From Diorhabda sublineata (lineage: Eukaryota; Arthropoda; Insecta; Coleoptera; Chrysomelidae): a stretch of DNA of 64,000 nucleotides. The stretch's first letter is position 1, and every line of letters starts with the position of its first letter. The notes under the pieces were generated by a model. It did not search any database. It saw only the letters and a program-made list of their open reading frames with translations, and was not told the origin of the DNA. Positions 47,201-57,460 of the stretch are shown piece by piece. The DNA is taken from NCBI RefSeq assembly GCF_026230105.1, contig NC_079475.1:17190125-17254124 (forward strand), given 5' to 3'. The translations under genes were made by a program, and so were the position numbers.

Positions 47201-48833
47201 ATGATAGAATGTTTGAGCGAAGATGATGCAGACGAAATAGATAATGATTTGCATGATGACGATAATGAGGAAGATAATGTGGAAGAACAATTTGAGAATT
47301 CCGACACTGAACAAGAAATTTCAGATGATGGAGTGGAAACAATGGAAATAAGTAAGGAAGAATATCATACACAGATACCTTTATTCACTGAAAAAGATGG
47401 AACTAAATGGTTCAAACAAGTTCCTACTTCCACCAAAAATCGTTCAGAGAATCTGATTACACGTTTACCAGGCCCTAAAGCACCTGTAAAGAGTTTGAAA
47501 ACCGCTGTTGACATTTGGAAATATTTTTTTGATGATACAATGCTAGCGAAAATTTTTGAATGTAAAAACCGACATATCGAGAGAAATCAAGAAAATTATG
47601 CCCGTGAAAGGAATGCGAAAGGAACGGATACGGCTGAAATGCAGGCATTGATTAGCTTATTCTATTTGGGAGGAGTTCAAATCAAGTCGTCCAAATATCA
47701 AAGAATTGTGGAACAACAATGGAACTGGTGTTGAACAATTCCGCCTTATAATGTCACTATTTCGGTTTAGCTTCCGACTTCAACATTCACGTTTTGATGA
47801 TATAGATACACGGATGGAAAGAAAATCTACAGACAAATTGGCTTCAATCAGGGATATCTTCGATTCTTTTGTTGAAAAGTGTAAGTCTGCATACGCAATG
47901 TGACAATCGATGAAAGACTAGAGGCGTTTCGGGGAAGGTGCAGTTTTCGACAATTCATTCCCAGTAAGCCAAATAAATATGGATTGAAAATTTTTGAAAT
48001 GGTGGATTTCAAAACTTTTTATACGAGCAATTTGGAGGTTTATATTGGCAAACAGCCGGATGGACCTTACTCTTTGGGCAATTCTTCCTTATCCCTTGTT
48101 CAAAGACTAGTTGAATCAATCAGACATTCTAAGAGAAATGTGAACTGGTTTACCAGTATCCCTCTAGTCCGTACTCTGTTTACAGATTTCACTCTCACAT
48201 TTTTAGGTACTGTTAGAAGAAACAAGCGATAGTTAGATACCTTTAGAAATTTCGAATCCAACAAAAAGGCCAATAGGTTCAAGTATGTTTGCTTACGATA
48301 AAAATTTAACGTTGGTCTCTTATATCCCCAAGAAGAACAAAAATGTCTTACTAATATCAAGTTTTTATCATAATGATAAAATTAACGAGCTGACAGGAAA
48401 ACCAGAAGTGATTATAGATTACAACAATTCCAAGGGTGGTGTAAATACTCTAGACAAATTGTGCGCATCATATGACTACGTTAGAAATATGAAACGATGG
48501 CCGATGGTAATTTTTTACTCATTACTCAATATAGCCGGAGTGAATTCTTTGGTACTTTTTCATTTACAAAACGTTGGCCAAAAAATAACAAGAAGACAGC
48601 TTTTGCATATGCTAATTTCTCAAATAGCCGAAAATTATCTTCGTAGTAGAGCAGTACAGACCAATATTCCCAAAACTTCAACGATTAGACTAAAGGAAAT
48701 ATTTGGAATACAAAATCTCCAAGCTGTAAATGATGCTGAAAATAGTCCTGGACGTTGTGCATACTGTGACCGAAAGATAAACCGACCTACGCGTTTTTCA
48801 TGCCAGACTTGTGGCAAGTTCTGGGACATTTAA
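47201..48833 (+). pseudogene. piggyBac transposase, nearly full length, dead
   Basis: The acidic N-terminus (47201-47380) leads to KDGTKWFKQVP and LITRLPGPK, then the dimerisation/insertion domain to 47734. After a frameshift: NNNGTGVEQFRLIMSLFRFS and RKSTDKLASIRDIFDSFVEK (47710-47880). After another: TIDERLEAFRGRCSFRQFIP (first catalytic Asp, about 47909), then KTFYTSNLEVYIGKQPDGP. The second Asp box reads RNVNWFTSIP, so the Asp of DNWF is lost. The third reads GGVNTLDK (Asp to Asn, about 48444), while RWPMVIFYSLLNIAGVNS is conserved. The C-terminal cysteine-rich domain (CAYCDRKI, CQTCGKFW) is cut short at 48833. Inverted termini were not found. Confidence 0.88.
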
Positions 48834-48834
48834 C

Positions 48835-49265
48835 TTGTATTTGTAGCGAATGTAATTTACCTTAATTTTCAACTTTATATGCAATTATTTTTATCTATGA
48901 TTTAAAATTTTTCAGAATCAAAATGTTTTATTTGTATTTTACATATTTTATGGTTTAATAAATATTAAAAAATTTTTATCGTTATTATTTTTTAATCTGA
49001 TGAATATTGTATACAACATTCTTCGTGCGACAGAAACATATGCGGAGTCACAGTCCGCCGCCAGTGGCCGTGCCCAGAATCTGAGCGCCAGTTCCGGATG
49101 GTAATATGATCTGACGAATCCCATATATGCAGCAGCGGCATATTTAATAGACACAATACAACACATTGGTATCAAGAAAATTAATATATTACTTTTGATC
49201 GACAGCAACAAGGCTGATTTGGTTTTAGTGTTTCATGTTTTTTTGAGATAGTTTAACTGCCCAAC
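48835..49265. other. Spacer with a short GC-rich patch
   Basis: 49040-49110 (gccgccagtggccgtgccc and neighbours) is unusually GC-rich for this window. No domain or RNA is recognised. Confidence 0.35.
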
Positions 49266-49269
49266 GATA

Positions 49270-49650
49270 CCTAAATATATTACAAAATGATATACCAGAG
49301 TTGCTGGAGAGCATACTTTTCCAGTAAGATGGAGCGCCCGTTCATAAATCAAGGGTAGTTAGAGAATATTTGAGTGCTCATTTTGGTAGACGTTGGATTG
49401 GCACACACGAGCCAATCAGATGGCCCCCGAGGTCACCTGACTCAATAATTATAGATTCCTCTGTATGGTCATACTTAAGAAATAAAATTCATGCAAATAG
49501 GCATAATTATATTGATGAACTCCGAGCCTCAACCGAAGAAGCATTCAGAGACTCACAAAGGCGACACTTTATGATTTTAAATGCAATAAGGCCAAGTGAA
49601 ACTGTATGTGGTTTATGTATAAGACAAAATGGACGACAATTTTATTAGAT
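49270..49650 (+). pseudogene. Tc1/mariner-superfamily transposase C-terminus
   Basis: Frames in order: NILQNDIPELLESILFQxDG and APVHKSRVVREYLSAHFGRR (second Asp in the QxDGAP box, 49320-49340), WIGTHEPIRWPPRSPDSIII and SVWSYLRNKIHANRHNYIDE, LRAS. The WPPRSPDxTPLDFFLW box is altered: the Leu-Asp after SPD reads I-D, so an acidic residue is still present. The family is the IS630-like group of the 6.4-kb element but a different member. The N-terminal two-thirds is absent. Confidence 0.78.
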
Positions 49651-49654
49651 TTAT

Positions 49655-50178
49655 ATGTTTTTTTTATTTTGTAATTCATTTTCTAATTTGATTCTTGTAA
49701 TAACAATTTTCAATGTTGAACCGTTACCGATATATTTTTTTTGTTTTCAACATTTTCAAGTTAATTTCAAAGACTAATATTTTGAATTTTTGTTTAGAAT
49801 AAACCTAATTAAATAAAAAGTTTCAAATTACCTTAAGTTTTGAAAAATTAATATTTGAACGCATATGTGAAAGAATTCACTATTGAATAAACAAACATAA
49901 ATATGGATTTTTCTGATTTTTGAAGCTGAAATTTATTAAAGATTCGATTGTGATATATCAATGTATCTAGAAACATTTTACATCCAAATATGCTGGGTGT
50001 TCTTTTAAAAAAATACCAAATTCATGCCCAATCATAAAAACAATGCTATAAAAAATTTTTTAAATACGCCACAGACTTTTATCTTTTCACCTTGTAGTTC
50101 AGGAACAAAAGTAGTTGGAATATTTCTGTTTGTGGCTGTAAAAGTGATACAGGGTCGCGAGAACCGCATGTCTATATC
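49655..50178. other. AT-rich spacer
   Basis: Between the transposase tail and the TTAA-bounded piggyBac; nothing recognised. Confidence 0.5.
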
Positions 50179-50197
50179 ATTAACCCTTAACCACAGT

Positions 50198-50214
50198 CAG
50201 GAGTCAAATTGACT
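50198..50214. promoter_or_regulatory. piggyBac subterminal palindrome, left outer
   Basis: ggagtcaaattgactcc is a perfect 17-bp palindrome around a central base. Similar sequences are at 50390-50407 (ggagtctaattgactccc) and 52383-52399 (agagtcaatttgactcc). In known piggyBac elements the C-terminal zinc domain binds short palindromic repeats near the ends. These are candidates by position and symmetry. Confidence 0.6.
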
Positions 50215-50389
50215 CCATGTGCAATTTATAATCAAAATATTTTTTGTTTGCGCGCGCATCAGCGCTCAAGCTTCGAGGTACCCCCGAATCTAATATTCTT
50301 CAGTACGCTTGAAAGCTTGAAGTGATCAACAACATTGTTTTGTTTACGTTATTTGGTTTTAAAGTTTTGCGCGCATCTTTGGAGTCTAA

Positions 50390-50425
50390 TTGACTCCCGT
50401 CTGTTGTTACGTGATAAATATTTAA
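50390..50425. repeat. piggyBac subterminal repeat, left inner
   Basis: ggagtctaattgactccc is followed by gtctgttgttacgtgat. The same order (palindrome then gtctgttgtaatg) occurs at 52383-52415 next to the right end, giving a direct repeat between the two ends. Confidence 0.7.
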
Positions 50426-50528
50426 TATATAAACCGGTGAGTTTACAAGGTAAATAATAAAATATTTTTAATATTTTTAAAGAATTTATTGTATAGGGAT
50501 TCTATATTCTCTCATTATTTATAGAAAT

Positions 50529-52196
50529 ATGGATTCTTGTTCGGGACCACGCAGAAAAAGGGTTCGAGTAACTGACAGAGATTTTGAGGAAACCCTAACA
50601 AGGTGGTGTGATGAAGTTGAGACGGATCACAACAATGATAGTGATGTCAGTGATTCTGAATACATTCTTAGACGGAAGACAAAAATAAATATATTTATGG
50701 TAAAGGAAAAAAAGGAGAATCTAAATTTCGTTGGTCTAAGACGCCATTAGTAAGTTCATATGTGAGAACACCAAAACATAATATAATAAGGCAACTTCCT
50801 GGATTGCGCCATCCTCTGTGCCAGCGAGACAAAATATCCGAAAAAGAATCGTGGACGTGCCTTCTAGACGTAAATATGTTAGAAGAAATTATTAAATGTT
50901 CGAATCAAAAGCTATCAAAAATGAGAGATTTATATAAGGATCCCACAAAATCGGATTTACGTGACTTGGACATGATTGAACTAAATGCCTTTTTAGGGTT
51001 ACTTATATATACTGCGGCTTTCAAATCAAATGACGAGAATATCACTTCGTTGTTTTCAACGGATGGGACAGGCATAGATATTTTTCGCTGTGTTATGAAC
51101 AGAAATCGATTTGCTATTTTATTACAATGCCTTAGATTTGATGATTTCTGCAATATTTGAGAAATTTGTTGCAAATTGTCAAGCTGCTTACACTATAGGA
51201 CATTTGGCTTGTGTGGATGAAATGCTTATAAGTTTTAGAGGAAGATCCAAATTTAAAATGTATATACCTCAGAAACCATGCAAATATGGCCTGAAACTAA
51301 TGGCACTAACTGATTAAAGAAATAATTATTTTTATAACGGATATCTCTATTGTGGGAAAAAAACTGATGGGAATACGCTTACTGAAACTGAAAAAAAATT
51401 GTTGATTCCAACACAAGCAGTACTATGTTTATCAATACCTATTCAAGGAAGCAATAGAAACATAACGGCTGATAACTGGTTTTCATCCATCGAATTGGTT
51501 AATGTTTTGAAGACCAAAACTTGACATACGTCGGTACTTTGAAAAAAAAATAAATCGGAAATACCTCCCGAGTTTCAGCCTAATAGGACGAGACAAATTG
51601 GAAGTTCCCTTTATGGTTTTTCGGAAAATGTCACTTTGTTATCACATGTACCAAAAAAACAGAAGGCTGTTTTACTCGTGTCATCAATGGATTCCTCCGC
51701 AGCTCAAGATCCTGATGTCGACAAACCAGAAATGATTCACTTCTATAATACTACGAGGTCTGGCGTTGACAGTCTAGATCAAAAATGTGCTTTATATTCT
51801 ACTGGCCGTAGAACGCAAAGATGGCCTATGGCAATTTTCTTTAGAATATTAGATATATGTGCAGCAAATGCATATATTCTTTTTAAAAGTACCAAAATTG
51901 AAAGAAAAGATACAAGACTAGAGTTTATGAAAAATCTTGGAAAGCAGCTTATCACTGAAGAATTAGAGAGAAGACAGAGTAATTCACGTGTAAGACAGGA
52001 AATAAAAGTAGCTATTAGAAACATTTTGGGAAGAAAAGAAGAGCAACCAATAGAACCAGTAGGTGAACTCGCCATTAGAAAATACTGTTCAATTTGCCCC
52101 AAGAAACTAAAAAGGAAAACTTCTACATTATGCTCTAGATGCAGGCGTCCAGAATGCCTACAATGTTCATCTCCTATATGTTCAACATGCATTTAA
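50529..52196 (+). pseudogene. piggyBac transposase, catalytic residues intact
   Basis: The ATG at 50529 begins MDSCSGPRRKRVRVTDRDFE; acidic residues follow. A frameshift near 50748 leads into IIRQLPGLRHPLCQRDKISE and the dimerisation domain (50762-51160). A small deletion with frameshift at about 51150 joins LRFDD to IFEKFVANC. The first catalytic Asp is in ACVDEMLISFRGRSKF (51216). One stop (about 51315) and one single-base shift (about 51520) follow. The second Asp is in NITADNWFSSI (about 51460-51490). The third and the extra Asp are in GVDSLDQKC (51768 and 51777), followed by RWPMAIFFRILDICAANAYI. The C-terminus is an intact cysteine-rich domain (CSICPKKLKRK...CSRCRRPEC...CSSPICSTC). Only about four lesions separate it from an open frame. 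Confidence 0.93.
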
Positions 52197-52382
52197 ATAT
52201 ATTTTTTTTTTTAATTTTTTAAATTTTAAAATAATTATTTACTCATTTTCTTAGAATGTTTTTTTATTTGTTTTTTATAATTATGATTTTTATAATAAAC
52301 GGTTTTAAACTTAATAATTTTTAATTAGATAAATCTTCAAGTGTTTCATATTAATTCTAAAAAAAACCCATTTAAAATACAA

Positions 52383-52415
52383 AGAGTCAATTTGACTCCT
52401 GTCTGTTGTAATGTC
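52383..52415. repeat. piggyBac subterminal repeat, right
   Basis: agagtcaatttgactcctgt and following gttgtaatg repeat the left inner motif in the same orientation. Confidence 0.7.
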
Positions 52416-52446
52416 AATCAAATTCATGTCTGTGGTTAAGGGTTAA

Positions 52447-53120
52447 TAATAGCTGAGATATAATGCAGTCTCAACCAAAATGGGACACAGTGTACATGGT
52501 AAATTGTGATATACAATTATGAACGTCATGGATTCTGATATATGGTAATGGTAATTAACAAACTGATATTACTTACTGGTGAAAACTCCTTACTAGATAA
52601 AAAAACCAAAGTCATACACTCACAGATTTTTTGTTAATTCAGTGCTTATAATTTAATTTCCATTTCGTTATTGAGCACTACTTAAAAAAGCTACAATGTA
52701 TTAATATACCGGTCTGTAACTCTGTAAGAAGGAGCACCACATTATAAACCCAAAAGTACTTGAAAATTTGTGAAAGAGAAGGCGAGAATCGTTAAAATGT
52801 CCAGAGATATTATCACACTGACTTGAGTAAATAATTTTCTTTTTATAGAAATACTATGTGTTGGTTATGTACATGAATCTTGTTAAATATGACATGAAAT
52901 CACGAACAACGCTTGAAATTCAGTTGAATACACATTGTAAATTATAAATCACACCCCAATTGTAAATATTGATGTTTACATCTGTCATTCGAATGGATTG
53001 AATGAAGGCATCACATATCGACCTTAGAGGTTAAAACCAATTTATAATAAATTTCCGTTCCAAGTTGCAGAAAAAAATAACAAATGAAAGAAAATTTATT
53101 AGCGATGAGATGATATTCTG
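52447..53120. other. Spacer, nothing recognised
   Basis: AT-rich, no domains. Confidence 0.5.
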
Positions 53121-53124
53121 CATT

Positions 53125-53142
53125 TATCTATCTATCTATCTA
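53125..53142. repeat. (TCTA)n microsatellite
   Basis: Four to five tandem tetranucleotide units. Confidence 0.85.
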
Positions 53143-53144
53143 GC

Positions 53145-53480
53145 TCGGTGTCTCAATGAAGGTCTAAACATAAATCTTTCAAAGACCACCCTTGTTCCAT
53201 TTACTAGGGAGAACAAATACGTTGCCTCAGAATGAACTGGGTAGAAACTAGTCAAATATTAAATATCTCTAAGTGACCTTTAATCTGAGACTGATGTGGA
53301 GACAATACCTGTAAGCAGTAACCCATAACGCACGAATTGCTTTATACGACTGCTGCAGAATGGTCGGAGAAACATGAGGCTTGAAACTCAAAATGATGAA
53401 CCAGATGTACAGATTCATTGTGCGACCTATCACAAGCTATCGAACCGCTGGATATTCTATTACCATGTATGATCTAGGTT
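53145..53480 (+). pseudogene. LINE reverse transcriptase relic
   Basis: Frames in order: ARCLNEGLNINLSKTTLVPF, TRENKY (53145-53220), then after shifts ALYDCCRMVGETWGLKLKMM and NQMYRFIVRPITSYRTAGYS (53340-53460). This matches the GLxxNPSKTxLVxFTRR and AxxxCRxxxGKTWGLxPKxxxWxYxxIVRPxxxYG blocks of LINEs with an RNase H tail. It is related to the 5.3-kb copy (MACRNFARKNWG). No YADD box, no RNase H. Confidence 0.75.
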
Positions 53481-53559
53481 CATCCTTTTCCCCAACCACC
53501 GTGTCAGGGGCCACTAGATGGAATGGCGTCCACCATCCGATCCAAAAAGTATCTCTGTG

Positions 53560-54000
53560 AGAAACACAAACAAATATGGAATCCATCCCTTAGGAATTAG
53601 TTCCCTGTGATTTAAAAAAAATGAACCCCACATTCTACAAGGAAGTTTTGAAACAGTTGTTACGATAATTCTAGAGTGTTTGGTCACAGTTGAGTAGGAC
53701 TGGGCAATGGTTCTGCTGCAATCCGCAACTGTTTCATCATGCACCACTCTCTCCTGACCTAACATCGTGGACTTCCTTCTGCTTTTCTGCATAAATAAGG
53801 TCCTAAAAGGTGCACGTTTTGCGGAAATTCGTTCTGCGATCAGAGAGGTATTCTCTAACAGTTTTCAGAAGCTTTATGAACGTTGAAGTGTGTTTCGTAC
53901 AATAACGATTACTTTAAAGGCTATTAAAGGTAATTTACTTGTTATTTCCCGATTTATTATTTTTTAATACCATTTAGGGAACTTGTTAAACACACCATGT
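53560..54000 (+). pseudogene. Tc1/mariner-superfamily transposase C-terminal relic
   Basis: Around 53740-53790, LSPDLTS and a shifted VDFLLLF correspond to the SPDLTPLDFFLW box. Before it, SAAIRNC resembles the Asp-box stretch. Further on, LAEIRSAIREVFSNSFQKLY (53815-53880) fits the C-terminal helix. The sequence ends near an aacacaccatgtatg string at 53989-54003, possibly a decayed terminus. Frames are broken throughout. The minus-strand 92-codon frame over it is a shadow. Confidence 0.5.
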
Positions 54001-54535
54001 ATGTCACACCGCAAATTTTCAAAGGAAAACTTCACTGTAATATAACCTCAATCAACTCGAAAGCAATTCAATAGAATAAACAATTATGTCAAACTGTTCT
54101 GAAAGAACATTCGAAGGAATTGGAGAAATTTGAACCATTTGTCATATGAAGGAAAACTGAATTACATTATTAAAGTGCTTGTCATGTGGTATTTATATTA
54201 TTATAGTTTGTTCGAACTAGTTGCAATGTTATTTATCACTGCCTGTCATGCTGTATTTGTATTGGTATATGAAATATTGATTATGATACATCCATTTGAA
54301 TTGGAATAAATATAAAGAAATACAAAATTTAGTACAAAATATATTTGTAGAATGTCAGCCGAAAGAACTCGAACTGAAATGAGTAGAAAGGCAAAGGCTA
54401 GTTGAAGCTGCATAAGAGACAGAGAAAGAAGGTAAATATGAAGGACTGAAACGAAGTTTTACATCCTTATAAAGCATTGAAGTAGATTGTATCAACACAA
54501 GTATTTATAAAAAAGTACGGAGCATGACGAAATTA
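54001..54535. other. Spacer, nothing recognised
   Basis: AT-rich; no domains. Confidence 0.5.
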
Positions 54536-54539
54536 TCGA

Positions 54540-54840
54540 GAATAAACATTATCGATGACGAAACGAAACGGCTTAAATCGGCAGCGACGCGTGGCACTGC
54601 CAGCCACAGATGTATATATTTTCGAAAACCCGAAGAAATTATTGCAACCGGTAGGGTTGAGAGCCTTAATTGTGACCCTCATTTTGTTTTCTTCTCTTGA
54701 TTTGGTATTGGGGATACCCAGTGTTCGAAAGTGATCTATCAATTTCACTCAATTTTCTATTTCATACACACAAGATGTAATGCTCCCACATTTCGACGGA
54801 ATATGGATGAAGATTTCGTCCTCCTCTATAGATCTTTTCT
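54540..54840 (-). pseudogene. LINE C-terminal tail relic
   Basis: The minus strand at 54832-54785 reads IEEDEIFIHIPSKCGSI, related to YTEDETSIHILSKCE at 18.6 kb. It is followed by VYEIEN and a frame running to 54533 (LIDHFRTLGIPNTKSREENK). Only the Cys/His tail and following 3' sequence remain. Confidence 0.55.
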
Positions 54841-54844
54841 AGTA

Positions 54845-56200
54845 TTTTTTCTATTGTTTTATAGAAAAGTTCAGGTCCTAGAAACGGTTCATCCTCCGCT
54901 ATTTCATTAAGTCTATTTGATATATCATTTTTATCAGCCCCAATGGGTTCCAGATCCTATTGATTCCTCTCTATATGTCCATATCCTCAATATTTAATAG
55001 TATTCTATTAGTGACTCTCGTAAGAAATATGCTAGTAAGTAGAAGTGTATTGTCCTATTACGTATGTCACCCAGGAATACCTATAGTGTAACATTTTGTA
55101 GAAATTTCGAGAGCTATATTAAAATTCGACCTGAAGGAAACGGAACACATCTAAAATGATTCAGACAGCAAAAAAGTGGAAGTAGTAGTTGTGCTCACAT
55201 AGGAAGTGTAGAAAACTAAAATGCATATAATTATTCATCCAATTTCAATGTTAATTATCTGAGGCTCCTCTTTGAAATGTTAAATCCGGTTTATATTTGA
55301 ACCACCCTCGTATATAAATCAATCACTCTTAAAACTAAAAACTTCCCCAAAACGTCAACAAGATTTAGAAAAAGAACAACTGGTGAAACTAGTTGTCTAA
55401 AAGCAATTTTTGAGGTGTTATTTCCATGTAAATTCGCATGTCCACGATAATTTATTAATTAAGTGTTCATTAATTCATGTCGTAAGAACATACGAGGCTG
55501 TTTAACTGCATTACTGTTCTCCTATAAGTAATTTGAGCTTTTATTCTCTCAACATTTAGCGTTGGAAAATATTTTCTAGTTAATAGTTTGTTGTAATCTG
55601 GAAAATTTTGTCTGCCACTTCCTCTATTATTTTGTGTTTACTATGATAAGTTATCATTGTGTGTTTTCTTCTTTAGGATCATTGAAGTGAATGTTGAAAG
55701 TCAAAATAACGTTTTCTTGTTTTTCTTATTTTGCGAGACATCAAGGTTCCATCTGCAATCAAATATGGAACTGAAACTGTGTTTTATTTCTTTGGAAGCT
55801 TTAAGAATTTGCCCGTTAGTCTTGTTCAAGATTTCTACAACCGTTATTTCACAGATCAAACCAATTATCAGCTGTCATACTGCGACTTGATTTACCAAAT
55901 GATGTTAGTAGTTCTCTTAATACGATAATATTCTTATCGCAGAGTTGGTAGGCTTGTTTCTGTTGTTTATCTGCATAAATTTTTGGATTGTAGGAATAAT
56001 ACATTTTCTAGATGAAAACGACAAATATTTCTCTGTCATATCAATATATAAATAATCACATATGTCTAAAGATTTCAAATTTTCAAGCAATTATTTGAAC
56101 ATACTGTATGGCAAGACTGACAATTCTTCACCAAACAACTGAGCAAATCACGAACAGGTATAGTCCAAATAATTCTGCTGTCATATTTTCATCATAATCA
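54845..56200. other. Spacer, nothing recognised
   Basis: AT-rich; only chance frames such as 55657-55928. Confidence 0.5.
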
Positions 56201-56207
56201 ATTTTTA

Positions 56208-56600
56208 ATATAATTGCATAATCAGATTGCAGAATATTCTCCTTTTTTAAACATTCTAATATATTCAAAATAATTTTCTGGGTTTGTAAATCTTATTCTT
56301 TATTATTTGAGTCATATCAGTCTCTATTCTCACTGCACTGTGCAATTTCATTGTCTTTATTGGCCCATGGTCTGAGGAACGCCCATATTTCTTTTCATTT
56401 GAAGAAATTTATGAATCAAATTTACCTCACCTAGCGACGCTATTGCTTATCGCAAGCTGTAGGCTTGAATATTTCGAAGAAATTGTGTTCATACGCCTGC
56501 CGACAGCTTTGGCCAATAGAAATACATTTATGTTTACGATTCGATGTTTTCATTGGTAAACAATGGACATGATAAGTCCGCGTAGACTGACGGTTTGTTT
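56208..56600. repeat. Unidentified repeat F, copy A
   Basis: Matches the reverse complement of 61938-62255 over its whole length, for example ttgcataatcagat, tgcaatttcattgtctt, atttgaagaaatttatgaat, gctattgcttatcgca, tttacgattcgatgttttca and agactgacggttt. It contains about 60 bases (56454-56514) absent from the other copy, starting AGCTGT and ending ACAGCT. No coding frame or known family is evident. Confidence 0.85.
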
Positions 56601-56601
56601 G

Positions 56602-57455
56602 TTTGTTTGGTGTGAACATTATTTCTCCTTTTTCAATTTGGTATGACTGCCGTGTGTATTTATGAAATATTGATTGTTCCACGCATAACTGCTTTCTGCA
56701 ATTGATATTGTAAGAGCTATACAAGGCAATTATTTTCTTCCGCTACAGTTTAATTCTATTATTGTTAAATTTTTAATTTCCAAGTACAAATCACCATCGT
56801 AGAAGAGTCATGGTTGATATAAATATTTTTGTGCCGATGCTATCAATTGTCGCCGAAACGACTAAATTGATACCCATAGTTTTAATTTAATGATTTATGA
56901 ACGATACATTTATATCTATCAAATAATTGTCGAAAAAACACATTCATGTATCCAGGCGAGTTATTCGCTTTACCTACTACACCTAAAAGGCTTGTTAATT
57001 AATTGCATCATCCAGTTTTCTTTTGATAAGTGCAAGGAAGTTCTTCACTAGATAATTTCATCATCTCTTTCAATATCGTTTGGATTATTCGAATCAAATA
57101 TTTTTCACGGAATTTAGTTAGTTACTGGTTAATAAAAAGTATAATCAGCTGATAATATCAGAGTAAAATAAAAAAATGACGTCTGATCTGAACTTTCGTA
57201 TGCTACAAAAAAGAACTTACCATCTTCTATATATGCCTGAAAGTAGCCGAACTGGAAATTAGACCGGCATATTTTGAAGTGTAGAGAAGAGCCGAGACCG
57301 CTTAACCTCCCTTTTTAGTGTACTTCTAGTAGCCATGAGCGACGGTTTTAACAATGAATGTTGCGTAATGCATTATTAATTGTTTTTTCTTTTTTTTTTT
57401 TGTGAAAGATAACGTGAAATCATCGAGAATTTATCTAAAATAACCCAAGCAATTC
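56602..57455. other. Spacer, nothing recognised
   Basis: AT-rich, no recognised features; the left end of the mariner relic at 57.5 kb was not located. Confidence 0.45.
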
Positions 57456-57460
57456 GATTA

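Larger units (their letters stand above)
50184..52442 (+). mobile_element. piggyBac element, complete, TTAA-flanked
   Basis: The 2,259-bp element is bounded by TTAA at 50180-50183 and 52443-52446. Its terminal inverted repeat is CCCTTAACCACAG at 50184-50196, with the exact inverse CTGTGGTTAAGGG at 52430-52442. TTAA target duplication and CCC-type ends are diagnostic of piggyBac. Copies of a gagtca-xx-tgactc palindrome lie near the ends (50198, 50390 and 52383). The transposase gene inside is only lightly damaged. This is the youngest-looking autonomous-type element in the window. Confidence 0.93.

Noticed and set aside
46571..49010. TTAACGGGTCAGTCGCG as left end of the 47.2-kb piggyBac
   Set aside because: No matching inverted end or TTAA could be found on the right side.
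51779..52192. 137-codon minus-strand frame
   Set aside because: It is the antisense shadow of the conserved piggyBac C-terminal coding region.
53514..53792. 92-codon minus-strand frame
   Set aside because: It lies opposite the Tc1/mariner tail read on the plus strand.
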